DNA from: DAOUCP01 sp034432155
GTDB lineage: Bacteria > Chloroflexota > Anaerolineae > Epilineales > Epilineaceae
Length of the DNA stretch: 26,939 nucleotides
Reading direction: 5' to 3'
Assembly (NCBI GenBank): GCA_034432155.1
Contig: DAOUCP010000026.1
Coordinates: 1 to 26,939 of the forward strand
In this document: in pieces, positions 1-6,794 of the stretch
Numbering within the stretch: position 1 is the stretch's first letter
How the letters are laid out: the number at the start of each line of letters is the position of its first letter
Position numbers and translations under genes: made by a program
The notes under the pieces: model-generated
Database searches by the model: none
Seen by the model: the letters and a program-made list of their open reading frames with translations, nothing else
Told to the model about the DNA's origin: nothing

Positions 1-10
1 CCGGCGGGCG

Positions 11-70
11 AAGATGGGGGGGACCACGAGGCGACCCTCGTCCCGTCAGGGGCGGGGGTTTCTTGTTGTT
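11..70 (+). promoter_or_regulatory. 3' end of a probable T-box leader (antiterminator/terminator) upstream of thrS
   Basis: Bases 15-30 resemble the conserved T-box antiterminator sequence (consensus AGGGTGGNACCGCG), with a run of G followed by ACCACGAG. Bases 35-44 can pair with 49-58 across the loop GTCA in a 10-bp stem (two G-U pairs), followed by TTTCTTGTTGTT at 59-70, which is a good intrinsic terminator. The same bases 36-44 can instead pair upstream: 26-31 (ACGAGG) with 36-41 (CCTCGT), and 16-18 (GGG) with 42-44. That is the antiterminator geometry with the tRNA-acceptor bulge at 19-25. The two folds exclude each other. In the T-box family, uncharged tRNA, here presumably tRNA-Thr, stabilises the antiterminator and permits synthetase expression. 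Odd point: the U of the UGGN bulge that pairs with the tRNA end is G here. The specifier loop lies outside the window. Confidence 0.7.
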
Positions 71-158
71 CGGCCGGCCGTTGCTCGGTCACAGTCGGGA
101 GCGGCCGGTCGCGGCCGCCGGACAGCCACCCGAACCGGCACCAGCCAAGGAGACGACA

Positions 159-1988
159 ATGAACGAGAAAGTCCAGGGACCCGAAGCGGAACACGACCAC
201 TTGCACCGCTTGCGCCACTCGACCGCGCACGTCCTGGCCGAGGCGGTACTGGATCTGTTTCCCGAGGCCTTGATTGGCATTGGCCCGCCCATTGAAGACG
301 GCTTCTACTACGACTTCGATCTGGGTCGAGGGGAGGACGGACGACCTCGTGTCTTCACCCCTGAAGACCTGGACCGCATCGAGGCCCGCATGCGCGAGAT
401 CATCGCCGGCCACTGGCCATTCACCGTCCGTGAGGTTAGCCTGCACGAGGCGCGCCGGATCTTCGCCCGCCAGCCGTACAAGCTGGACCTGATCGCCGAT
501 CTGGCAGCCGGCAATGTTGACGAATACGGCCAGCCGGTGGCCAACGCCGTGCCGATCACCGTCTACAGCCACCACGAGTTCACCGACCTTTGTCGCGGAC
601 CTCACGTGACAAACACGGGCGAGATCAACCCCAGCGGCATCAAGCTCTTGTCTACGGCCGCGGCCTACTGGCGCGGCAACGAGAAGAACCCAGTGCTGCA
701 GCGCATCTACGGCACCGTCTGGCCCGACGCGGCCGCGCTCGAGGCTTACTTGCAGCGCCTCGAGGAAATCGCCAAGCGCGACCATCGGCGACTGGGCGTC
801 GACCTCGATCTGTTCAGCACTGCGCCCGACCAGGTGGGTGGCGGACTGGTCCTGTGGCATCCGCGTGGCGCGCTCGTGCGCCACCTGGTCGAGGACTTCT
901 GTCGCACCCGGCATCTGCAAGCCGGCTACGAGCTGGTCTATTCGCCCCACATCGGTCGGGCCACGCTCTGGGAGACAAGTGGCCATCTCGACTTCTACCG
1001 CGAGAGCATGTTTGCCCCGCTGGAGATCGAGGGGCAGGCCTACTACCTGAAGCCGATGAACTGCCCGTTCCACATCATGATCTATCGCAGCCGCCGGCGG
1101 AGCTATCGCGACCTGCCGATGCGACTCGCGGAATGGGGCACCGTCTACCGCTACGAGCGCTCAGGAGTGCTGCACGGCTTAATGCGTGTCCGTGGCTTCA
1201 CCCAAGATGACGCACACATCTTCGTCGCACCGGCAGGTATCGACAGCGAAATTCTAGGCGTACTGAACTTCAGTCTGGATCTCCTCGAGGCCTTCGGCTT
1301 CCATGACTTCGCCGTCAAGGTGGCCACCCGTCCTCAGAAATCCGTGGGCGACCCGGCGGACTGGGAGGTCGCGACCGCCGCCCTGGTGCGGGCGGTGGAG
1401 ATGCGCGGCCTGCCGTACAGCATCAACGAAGGGGAAGGAGCCTTCTACGGGCCGAAGATCGACATCGACATCGAGGATGCCCTCGGACGGGCGTGGCAAT
1501 GTACGACCATCCAGTTCGACTTCAACCTGCCGGAAAAGTTCGATCTGACCTTCGCCGATGCCGATGGCCAGAACCGCCGTCCCTACATGGTGCACCGCGC
1601 CCTGCTGGGGTCGATGGAGCGCTTCTTCGGCGTCCTGCTCGAGCACTACGGCGGCGCCTTCCCGGTGTGGCTGGCGCCCATCCAGGTGCAGGTAATTCCC
1701 ATCGCCAGCCGCCACCTTGGCTATGCCGAGTCGGTGGCCGATCGCCTTCGCGCGTCGGGATTGCGCGTGGCGGTGGACAGCCGGGATGATCGCATGAACG
1801 CCAAGATTCGAGATGCCCAGTTGCAGAAGGTGCCGTACATGCTCATCGTTGGCGATCGGGAAGCCGAAGCCGGCACCGTGGCGGTCAGGGTGCGGACCGG
1901 CGCCGATCTGGGGAGCATGACCGTCGATGCGTTTCTGGACCAGGCGCTGGGCGATGTGCGAGAACGACGCATGGCACTCGGCGAGTAG
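159..1988 (+). CDS. thrS: threonine--tRNA ligase (ThrRS), lacking the TGS domain
   Basis: This class II synthetase charges tRNA-Thr with threonine in the cytoplasm. The protein is 609 residues from the ATG at 159, which has AAGGAG six bases upstream. It begins almost directly with the editing (SAD) domain: H20 and H24 (HSTAH) with C145 and H149 (CRGPH) form the metal-binding editing site that removes misacylated Ser. The catalytic core has the expected zinc ligands C302 (MNCPFH), H353 (DDAHIF) and about H479 (MVHRALLGS, motif 3), with motif 2 around 323-350. A HGTP anticodon-binding domain ends the protein. The N-terminal TGS domain of about 60 residues found in E. coli ThrRS is absent. Upstream lies a T-box-like terminator; downstream is the infC operon with its own promoter. 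Identity is certain. Confidence 0.97.
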   Translation: MNEKVQGPEAEHDHLHRLRHSTAHVLAEAVLDLFPEALIGIGPPIEDGFYYDFDLGRGEDGRPRVFTPEDLDRIEARMREIIAGHWPFTVREVSLHEARRIFARQPYKLDLIADLAAGNVDEYGQPVANAVPITVYSHHEFTDLCRGPHVTNTGEINPSGIKLLSTAAAYWRGNEKNPVLQRIYGTVWPDAAALEAYLQRLEEIAKRDHRRLGVDLDLFSTAPDQVGGGLVLWHPRGALVRHLVEDFCRTRHLQAGYELVYSPHIGRATLWETSGHLDFYRESMFAPLEIEGQAYYLKPMNCPFHIMIYRSRRRSYRDLPMRLAEWGTVYRYERSGVLHGLMRVRGFTQDDAHIFVAPAGIDSEILGVLNFSLDLLEAFGFHDFAVKVATRPQKSVGDPADWEVATAALVRAVEMRGLPYSINEGEGAFYGPKIDIDIEDALGRAWQCTTIQFDFNLPEKFDLTFADADGQNRRPYMVHRALLGSMERFFGVLLEHYGGAFPVWLAPIQVQVIPIASRHLGYAESVADRLRASGLRVAVDSRDDRMNAKIRDAQLQKVPYMLIVGDREAEAGTVAVRVRTGADLGSMTVDAFLDQALGDVRERRMALGE

Positions 1989-2001
1989 GCCGCGGCTCCT
2001 A

Positions 2002-2114
2002 GCGCAGCAGGCTGCGCAGGCCCAGCCACAAACGGGAAACGTACAGGAAGAACAGCCACGGGACCGCCGGGCACCGCGCCGGAAGCGGCGCAAGCGCGGC
2101 CGCCCCGTGGCTGT
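2002..2114 (+). terminator. inverted repeats after thrS, probable transcription terminator without a U tract
   Basis: Two dyads fill the start of the thrS-infC gap. Bases 2002-2017 are GCGCAGC-AG-GCTGCGC, a near-perfect palindrome 13 bases after the thrS stop. Bases 2052-2062 (ACAGCCACGGG) pair with 2104-2114 (CCCGTGGCTGT) in an 11-bp stem, and inside it 2076-2081/2086-2091 (GCGCCG-GAAG-CGGCGC) makes a second hairpin. No T run follows, so termination would be of a non-canonical or factor-assisted type. The outer arm ends three bases before the -35 box of the infC promoter, so an operator role is possible. Confidence 0.5.
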
Positions 2115-2117
2115 GGC

Positions 2118-2146
2118 TTGACGCCATAGGCCGTTGGACTTATACT
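2118..2146 (+). promoter_or_regulatory. sigma-70-type promoter for infC-rpmI-rplT
   Basis: TTGACG (2118-2123) and TATACT (2141-2146) are separated by exactly 17 bases. This is the closest match to a housekeeping promoter found in the window. A start near 2153 would give a leader of about 135 bases before infC. It makes infC-rpmI-rplT independent of the T-box control proposed for thrS. Confidence 0.75.
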
Positions 2147-2155
2147 AGCGCTTCG

Positions 2156-2190
2156 GCGAGGCTCATTCGCAGGCGAGCCTCGCGACTTTT
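2156..2190 (+). promoter_or_regulatory. terminator-like hairpin in the infC leader (possible attenuator)
   Basis: Bases 2156-2164 (GCGAGGCTC) pair perfectly with 2175-2183 (GAGCCTCGC) across a 10-base loop; GACTTTT follows at 2184-2190. The hairpin starts only a few bases after the predicted transcription start. A second possible stem, 2204-2210 (TGCGCCT) with 2236-2242 (AGGCGCA), lies between it and the start region. L20 represses its own operon through this leader in other bacteria (translationally in E. coli, by termination in Bacillus). Whether this hairpin serves L20 is inference. Confidence 0.45.
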
Positions 2191-2263
2191 CGCCAGCGGG
2201 TACTGCGCCTGGGGGGAGGCCAGTGCGTGACCGCGAGGCGCAATCGGAGGAGATAAGACGCCT

Positions 2264-2296
2264 ATGCCGCGATCCGTGAGGTGGATCCATCACTAG
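2264..2296 (+). CDS. 10-codon upstream ORF (MPRSVRWIHH) overlapping the infC start
   Basis: ATG at 2264 opens a 10-codon frame ending at TAG 2294-2296. A strong Shine-Dalgarno (GGAGGAG, 2246-2252) precedes it at a rather long spacing of 11 bases. Its stop lies five to seven bases inside the infC frame starting at 2289, so ribosomes finishing this peptide would stop on top of the infC start. It may be a leader peptide for translational coupling. Alternatively it could be the true N-terminus of IF3 if the window carries a one-base error or a programmed frameshift near 2290. Confidence 0.4.
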   Translation: MPRSVRWIHH

Positions 2297-2801
2297 AGAC
2301 GATCGTCAGCGCATCAACGAGCAAATTCGCGCGTCGGTAGTGCGGCTCATCGATAGTGATGGCCGGCAGGTAGGCATCGTCTCGCTGCGGGACGCGCTGA
2401 ACGCAGCCCGCGAGAAGGGCTTGGACCTTGTGGAGGTTGCCCCCAACGCCGATCCGCCTGTGTGCAGGATCTTGGACTACGGCAAGCACCTCTACATGCA
2501 GATGAAGCGGCAGCGCGAGGCGCGGCGGTCGCAGAAGTCGGTGGAGGTCAAAGAGGTACGGCTGCGGCCCAAGACCGATGACTACCATGCCGCGTTCAAG
2601 GTCAATCGGGCGCGGCAGTTCATCCGGGAGGGCATGAAGGTCAAGGTTCGCATTCAGTTTCGAGGACGCGAGATTACGCATCCGGAAATCGCGCGGCAGC
2701 AGCTCAACGATTTCGCCCAGGCGCTCGAGGATGTGGCCAAAGTCGAGCAGATGCCGGACTTGGAAGGTCGCTCGCTCGTCATGGTTCTGGCCCCCAAGTG
2801 A
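2289..2801 (+). CDS. infC: translation initiation factor IF-3, probable AUC start codon
   Basis: IF3 binds the 30S subunit, prevents premature 50S joining and proofreads the initiator tRNA and start codon. The IF3 N-domain is complete only if translation begins upstream of the GTG at 2340. The conserved RINEQIRASVVRLID segment is read from 2310, and the frame is closed by TGA at 2277-2279. Between those points there is no ATG, GTG or TTG; the near-cognate ATC at 2289 sits four bases after AGGTGG (2279-2284), nearly the same element that precedes rplT. This gives 170 residues, normal for IF3, with DLVEVAPNADPPVCRILDYGK, the basic linker helix and the C-domain (VKVRIQFRGREITH). E. coli infC also uses a rare start (AUU), through which IF3 represses itself. 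The family is certain; the exact start is inferred. Confidence 0.93.
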   Translation: MTRDDRQRINEQIRASVVRLIDSDGRQVGIVSLRDALNAAREKGLDLVEVAPNADPPVCRILDYGKHLYMQMKRQREARRSQKSVEVKEVRLRPKTDDYHAAFKVNRARQFIREGMKVKVRIQFRGREITHPEIARQQLNDFAQALEDVAKVEQMPDLEGRSLVMVLAPK

Positions 2802-2947
2802 TCCGCCTGCGCATGAGCCACTAAGGGCCACGCTTGGAGGCACAGAGCGGAGCACCGCGGCCGATGCTCGCCCACGGGCGGTGATAAACACGTAGCGACT
2901 GATGCACTGTCGCGAAATCGATCGAATCGCAGAAGGAAAGCATTGTC

Positions 2948-3160
2948 ATGCCAAAGATGAAAACGCACCAGGCGACCGCCCGGCGTTTCAAGGTCACAGC
3001 GACGGGAAAGCTCATGCGCAGCCGCGTTGGCAAGAGCCATCTTCGGCGCCGCAAGGCAAAGCGCGTGCTCCGCAAGCTGGATACCTACGCCGAGGTCACC
3101 AACGGTTACAACGTCAAACGGGTGCGCCGCCTGGCACCGGTGCTCTGGAAGCGCCGTTAG
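2948..3160 (+). CDS. rpmI: 50S ribosomal protein L35 (bL35)
   Basis: This is a 70-residue, strongly basic protein of the large ribosomal subunit. It has the bL35 signature: MPKMKTHQATARRFKVTATGK, then GKSHLRRRKAKRVLRKL near residues 28-44. The ATG at 2948 has AAGGAAAG about nine bases upstream. It lies 146 bases after infC and 10 bases before rplT, the usual infC-rpmI-rplT order. The infC-rpmI gap holds small dyads (CGCCC-AC-GGGCG just before 2883, and GCGAC/GTCGC at 2895-2913) that could be processing or regulatory elements, but nothing decisive. Confidence 0.96.
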   Translation: MPKMKTHQATARRFKVTATGKLMRSRVGKSHLRRRKAKRVLRKLDTYAEVTNGYNVKRVRRLAPVLWKRR

Positions 3161-3170
3161 GAGGTGGATC

Positions 3171-3524
3171 ATGCGGGTCAAAGGCGGACCACAGACGCAC
3201 CGGCGTCACAAGCGGCTCCTGAAGCGCGCCAGCGGCTTCGAGCAAGGCCGCCATCGTTTGTATCGGACCGCGCGACAGGCCGTTACCAAGGCTCTCGCAG
3301 GCTCCTACCGCGATCGACGTACCCGCAAGCGTGACTTCCGGCGCCTCTGGATCGTCCGCATCAACGCCGCCGCGCGCCAGCATGGCCTCACCTATGGTGC
3401 CCTGATGCACGGCCTGCACCTGGCCGGTGTGGCCATGGATCGCAAGTCGTTGGCGGAGATGGCGGTCCGCGATCCTGCCGGTTTTGCAGCCGTGGTGCAC
3501 GTGGCGCGGGGGCAGCCGGCCTGA
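3171..3524 (+). CDS. rplT: 50S ribosomal protein L20 (bL20)
   Basis: bL20 binds 23S rRNA early in large-subunit assembly and, in several bacteria, represses its own operon. The protein has 117 residues, the usual length. It begins MRVKGGPQTHRRHKRLLKRA instead of the common MPRVKRG form, then has GRHRLYRTARQAVTKAL, YRDRRTRKRDFRRLWIVRINAAAR and the C-terminal globular part with GLHLAGVAMDRKSLAEMAVRDP. The start at 3171 is fixed by a strong GGAGGTGG three bases upstream. It is the last ribosomal gene of the operon. Confidence 0.97.
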   Translation: MRVKGGPQTHRRHKRLLKRASGFEQGRHRLYRTARQAVTKALAGSYRDRRTRKRDFRRLWIVRINAAARQHGLTYGALMHGLHLAGVAMDRKSLAEMAVRDPAGFAAVVHVARGQPA

Positions 3525-3704
3525 GCCATCGTCGGTCGTGAGGGTAGTGAGGGCGCAGCGCGATCTTCCTGGCAGCTCGTTGCCCCCTGCGACCGGCCGT
3601 AGGCGTGTCGGAGGGCAGAAGGCCAGGTCACGCGCCAGGCGGCCGGACGGCGACCGTCAGGCGCGGTTTGCGCCAGCCTAGCCGGCGCGCCCACGGCAGC
3701 TCGC
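3525..3704. other. 180-base gap between rplT and the rRNA methyltransferase gene
   Basis: No convincing gene or RNA is visible here. One small dyad, 3660-3664 GGCGC with 3670-3674 GCGCC around GGTTT, could be a weak terminator for the rplT operon, but no T run follows. No clear promoter for the following gene was found. Confidence 0.4.
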
Positions 3705-4490
3705 GTGCGCATCACTAGCCCCCAGAATCCGAAGCTTGCCTACGTGCGGCGCCTGACGCGCAGTGCCACGCGGCGGCGCGAGGGGCGGATGGCCATTGAG
3801 GGCCCACGGCTGGTCGTGGAAGCCATCGGTGCCGGCTACACACCCGACTTCGTCCTCTTCAGCACGGCCTTCCGTACCAGCCCCACTGGCAGCGAGCTGT
3901 GGGAAGAGCTGCGGGCACGCGCCGTGCCGACTTACGAAGTGGCCGACCGGCTGGTGCCGTCCATCACCCAGACCGTTCACTCGCAAGGGATGGTCGCGGT
4001 GATCCGCAGCCCCGAGCTCCCCATGCCCGCGCAGCCGGACCTGGTTGTCGTGGCCGACAATATCCGCGACCCCGGGAATCTCGGCACCATCCTGCGCTCC
4101 GCGCTGGCCAGCGGGGCTCAGCTCGTTGTCACCACGCCAGGCACCGTCGATCCCACGAACGAGAAGGTGATTCGCTCTGCGATGGGCGCCCACTTCCGCC
4201 TGCCAATCCAGACGCTCCCGTACCGGGCCTTGTGGCCGCTCGTCGCTGAGCTCGCCGTGTGGGTGGCAGACGTGCACTCGATGCTGGCCTACGATGCCGT
4301 GGACTGGAGGCAGCCCTCGGCGCTGGTGATCGGAAGCGAGGCGGCAGGGCCGTCGCGAGAGACGCTCAGCCACGGTCAGTCCATCGCCATCCCGATGGCA
4401 CCAGGTGTCGAGTCACTGAACGCCGCGGTGGCCGCCTCCATCATCCTCTTCGAGGCCCGGCGCCAGCGGCGGCTCGGCCGGCCGGATTAG
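3705..4490 (+). CDS. TrmH/SpoU-family RNA 2'-O-methyltransferase
   Basis: This SPOUT-class enzyme transfers a methyl group from SAM to a ribose 2'-OH in tRNA or rRNA. The 261-residue protein has an N-terminal substrate-binding region (ITSPQNPKLAYVRRL, then an RREGRMAIEGPRLV segment) and a C-terminal knotted domain. The three SpoU motifs are present: ADNIRDPGNLGTILRSA near 121-137 with the conserved Asn and Arg, ALVIGSEAAGPSRE near 205-218, and IPMAPGVESLNAAVAASI near 229-246. The GTG start at 3705 gives a family-like N-terminus but has no clear Shine-Dalgarno. A TrmH-family gene after rplT is a frequent arrangement; pheS-pheT, which often follow, are absent. Its stop overlaps the stop of the convergent gene by four bases. 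The exact RNA target cannot be told from sequence. Confidence 0.9.
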   Translation: MRITSPQNPKLAYVRRLTRSATRRREGRMAIEGPRLVVEAIGAGYTPDFVLFSTAFRTSPTGSELWEELRARAVPTYEVADRLVPSITQTVHSQGMVAVIRSPELPMPAQPDLVVVADNIRDPGNLGTILRSALASGAQLVVTTPGTVDPTNEKVIRSAMGAHFRLPIQTLPYRALWPLVAELAVWVADVHSMLAYDAVDWRQPSALVIGSEAAGPSRETLSHGQSIAIPMAPGVESLNAAVAASIILFEARRQRRLGRPD

Positions 4491-4981
4491 TCCGTCTGCC
4501 CCGGCCCCGCCCGACGGTGCACGGCGTGCCAATCCTCGAGCACCCAGAACTCACTGGCTGCCGTCTGCGCATCGCCCACGACCCGGCCGCCCACCTCGAC
4601 CCATGCGTGGCCCTGCAACTGGCCGGTCGTTCGCTGGACGCCAAGGCGCAGGTGGGCAGCATAGCCGGCCTGGCGGAGCAGGCGCTCGAGAGCCAAGGAT
4701 CGGACGAGGCACGAAGCGGGGGCTGGCCGGTTGCGGGCCGCAATGTCCACGGCCCTCGCAATCACTTCCATCGGTGCGGTCGGCTGGACCCTGGGATGAC
4801 CTTCCAAGCTAAGCCACTGCCGTGTCCTCTGGAATCCCACCACCCGCAGCCCAGCCGCCGCCACCGTCACCCACCACCAGGCAGCGGGCAACCAACGCCA
4901 GACCGCGCGCGGCAAGTGCCGGGCTGTGCGCAGCTTGTGCCGGCCCCGTCGTAGCGCAGCTCCAACCGTCATCCGCGACAC
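4487..4981 (-). CDS. lasso-peptide B2 (McjB C-terminal)-like transglutaminase/cysteine protease, orphan
   Basis: The family comprises papain/transglutaminase-fold enzymes; the lasso-peptide member McjB removes the leader peptide from the precursor. The protein (164 residues from GTG 4981, or 161 from ATG 4972) has a basic and hydrophobic N-terminus (residues 10-50, Trp-rich, possibly membrane-associated). The core follows: ASCLVRSLALERLLRQAGY with the candidate nucleophile Cys, LRLGVQR, GHAWVEVGG with the catalytic His, then VVGD with a possible Asp. No McjC-type cyclase, PqqD-like B1 protein or transporter is in the window, so a lasso pathway is not supported here. It is the last gene of the minus-strand operon, 118 bases after the propeller gene. 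Its TAA overlaps the convergent methyltransferase stop. The family call is good; the substrate is unknown. Confidence 0.8.
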   Translation of the reverse strand: MSRMTVGAALRRGRHKLRTARHLPRAVWRWLPAAWWWVTVAAAGLRVVGFQRTRQWLSLEGHPRVQPTAPMEVIARAVDIAARNRPAPASCLVRSLALERLLRQAGYAAHLRLGVQRTTGQLQGHAWVEVGGRVVGDAQTAASEFWVLEDWHAVHRRAGPGQTD

Positions 4982-5045
4982 TGGGCGGTCATCCCCCGAC
5001 TACGAAGGCCACCTTGGCAACCCTGCTGCGAGATGCACGTTCCGC

Positions 5046-5068
5046 CGGCAAGGTGACGCACCTTGCCG
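5046..5068 (-). terminator. perfect 10-bp hairpin between the propeller and B2-like genes
   Basis: CGGCAAGGTG and CACCTTGCCG flank a 3-base loop. The hairpin lies 31 bases after the stop of the propeller gene on the minus strand. No T run follows in that direction, so it may be a partial terminator, a processing site or an mRNA-stabilising element that lowers expression of the last gene. Confidence 0.45.
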
Positions 5069-5099
5069 CGACAGTCCCGGCCCCGTTCAGGAAGCCGGC

Positions 5100-6146
5100 T
5101 CAGGGTTGCCGTTGCCAGCGATCCCGCACTTCGTCATACGCGTAGCGCAAGGTAGCCTCGGCCCCAGGCGAGCTAGCGGCCGCCGAGCCACGGAAGTCCA
5201 CCAGCGCCAGTTCCATCGTCTGCGGTGCCGGAAACCGGATCTGGTAGGCGGTTGTTCGGTCATCGGACGCTTCCCGGCCGAAATCGATGGCGACTCTGGG
5301 CTTGCCGACGAAACCGCCTTGCTCGTTGAGGGCTAGGCTTAGCAGACGTGGCAGCCGCGTCGATCCCAGGTAGAGCTGCTTGCCCTTGGCGGTGCGGAAT
5401 GCGGCGATGCCGGCAGCATCCAGATGGTCGTAAACATCCGCCACCTGGCCGCGCCGGAGGTCGATGCGGTAGATCCTCCCCACCTCCTCCGTTGCCGTGG
5501 AGCCCGCCAGCGAGGCTGCGTACAGGCTGTCGCTGTCACAGTCGTACGCCAGGCCCACCACGCCGATGGGGCTCAGTTCGCTCAACGGCCCGCCGGGGTC
5601 CAGCTCGACCAGCAAGCTCAGCTCCTGACGGTCTGTGTCCACGCGATACACGCGGTTCTGCTCGGCCGGCGGATTCCATTGGCTCCCGCGGCGCGGAAAG
5701 GGCGCCACGTACAAATTCCCGAAACGATCGGTGACGTGCGGGCCCAGGTGACCCGCACTCGCCCAGGACGGATGTTGGTAGACCCTCGCTTGCCCCGCTT
5801 CCCCCGTCGGCTCCACCACGGCCAGACCGACGGTGCCGTCCCATCCCGTCGTGAAGCCGGCTCGCTCGCCCAGGCCGAGCTGCCCCACGAAGCGTGGTTG
5901 GGTTCGGCAGTCGTCCGCCGGGCCCACCGCCGCTTGGCCACCGGTGGCACCAGGCGCCCCGTCTCTGGCCCGGCGGAGCACGAGCCATGTCAGACCGATC
6001 AGCACGAGGACCGCCAGACCGATCACAGCGAGCCGAAGCGCGCCGCCGCCCGACCGGCGCCCCATCCCTGGCTCACCGCGCCGCTGCCGAGTGCGCCGTG
6101 TCGGCTGGCCGACGGATGGATCCCGGCCCGTTCGGTCCCTCGCCAT
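5100..6146 (-). CDS. membrane-anchored extracellular propeller-like protein, unknown function
   Basis: The protein has 348 residues. It has a basic N-terminus with RRGEPGMGRRSGG, then one membrane segment near 37-58 (LRLAVIGLAVLVLIGLTWLVL), and the rest is probably outside the cell. The outer part reads like a blade-repeat protein that reports stepwise values: VTDRFGNLYVAPF, NRVYRVDTDRQELSLLVEL, VVGLAYDCDSDSLYAASLAG, VGRIYRIDLRRGQVADVYD and KQLYLGSTRLPRLLSLAL, like SMP-30/NHL-type propellers. No catalytic motif is recognised. Two Cys (about 79 and 204) could form a disulfide. The ATG at 6146 has GGGAG about 11 bases upstream; an internal ATG at 6065 is a possible shorter start. It lies 39 bases after the preceding gene of the operon. 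Confidence 0.75.
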   Translation of the reverse strand: MARDRTGRDPSVGQPTRRTRQRRGEPGMGRRSGGGALRLAVIGLAVLVLIGLTWLVLRRARDGAPGATGGQAAVGPADDCRTQPRFVGQLGLGERAGFTTGWDGTVGLAVVEPTGEAGQARVYQHPSWASAGHLGPHVTDRFGNLYVAPFPRRGSQWNPPAEQNRVYRVDTDRQELSLLVELDPGGPLSELSPIGVVGLAYDCDSDSLYAASLAGSTATEEVGRIYRIDLRRGQVADVYDHLDAAGIAAFRTAKGKQLYLGSTRLPRLLSLALNEQGGFVGKPRVAIDFGREASDDRTTAYQIRFPAPQTMELALVDFRGSAAASSPGAEATLRYAYDEVRDRWQRQP

Positions 6147-6185
6147 GCCGCTGGGTCTCCCGCCCGACGTTCCTGCCGAGCAGGG

Positions 6186-6794
6186 CTAACCGCGCTCGAG
6201 CTGGCTGGCCAGCTCGCGAGCCAGGCTCTGGGCCAGCGATGCCGCCACGGCGCGGTAGTAGCCCCTTCGGGACAGAAGTCCGCTCGCCCCGTAGCGACCG
6301 TCGACCTGAATGCGAAGCCGGGCCACGGGATCGGCGCTGGCAGCGATCCGTCCGTCGCCTTGCGCAAGCCAGGAGGGGTCACCGTCGGAGGAGTAGGCAG
6401 CCTCCAGCGTCACCTCGGACCGCGCCAAGAGCGGCGTCCAGAAGCCGGCAGCTCGGGCGAGCCGAACATCAAGCAAGGCCACAGCCAGCCGTTCGGTGAT
6501 GACTTCGGTGATCGCCACCTCGCGATCCGGTGCCTCCGCCTTCAGGGCTTCGGGCAGCTGCTCCTTCAGCGCGGTCGCCAGCGGGCCCCCTCCCCTCACC
6601 CGCACCCGAACCGGTCCGCCAGCGGGTAGGTGCTCCCCCTGGCGCAAGCCGACGAAGACCGGCTGGCCTTGGACCGACACATCACTGCGCGGCTGGATGC
6701 CGAAATCGATCAGCCAGAGAGCCAGCGTCACGAGGACGCCCAGCCCCACGAGCACGAGAAGCCAGCGGGCAGATCGCGACAGCTGGATGGTCAT
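6186..6794 (-). CDS. single-pass membrane protein of unknown function
   Basis: I do not recognise this family. The 202-residue protein starts at ATG 6794, which overlaps the stop of the subtilase gene as ATGA (6794-6791), so translation is coupled. It has one N-terminal membrane segment near 10-31 (WLLVLVGLGVLVTLALWLI), then an outside domain of about 170 residues. That domain has VQGQPVFVGLRQGEHLPAGG, an ALKEQLPEAL helix, VITERLAVALLDVRLARAAGFWTPLLARSEV, and a basic C-terminal helix with LAQSLARELASQLERG. The layout suggests an exported alpha/beta lipoprotein-like domain, but there is no lipobox Cys. Its conserved place between the subtilase and the propeller protein suggests a shared surface function. 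Confidence 0.75.
   Translation of the reverse strand: MTIQLSRSARWLLVLVGLGVLVTLALWLIDFGIQPRSDVSVQGQPVFVGLRQGEHLPAGGPVRVRVRGGGPLATALKEQLPEALKAEAPDREVAITEVITERLAVALLDVRLARAAGFWTPLLARSEVTLEAAYSSDGDPSWLAQGDGRIAASADPVARLRIQVDGRYGASGLLSRRGYYRAVAASLAQSLARELASQLERG

Noticed and set aside
4970..5062. A Cys-containing small frame (GTG start, about 31 residues) just before the B2-like gene, as a lasso precursor
   Set aside because: It has no Asp or Glu to close a lasso ring, no clear ribosome-binding site, and its start falls inside the hairpin at 5046-5068.
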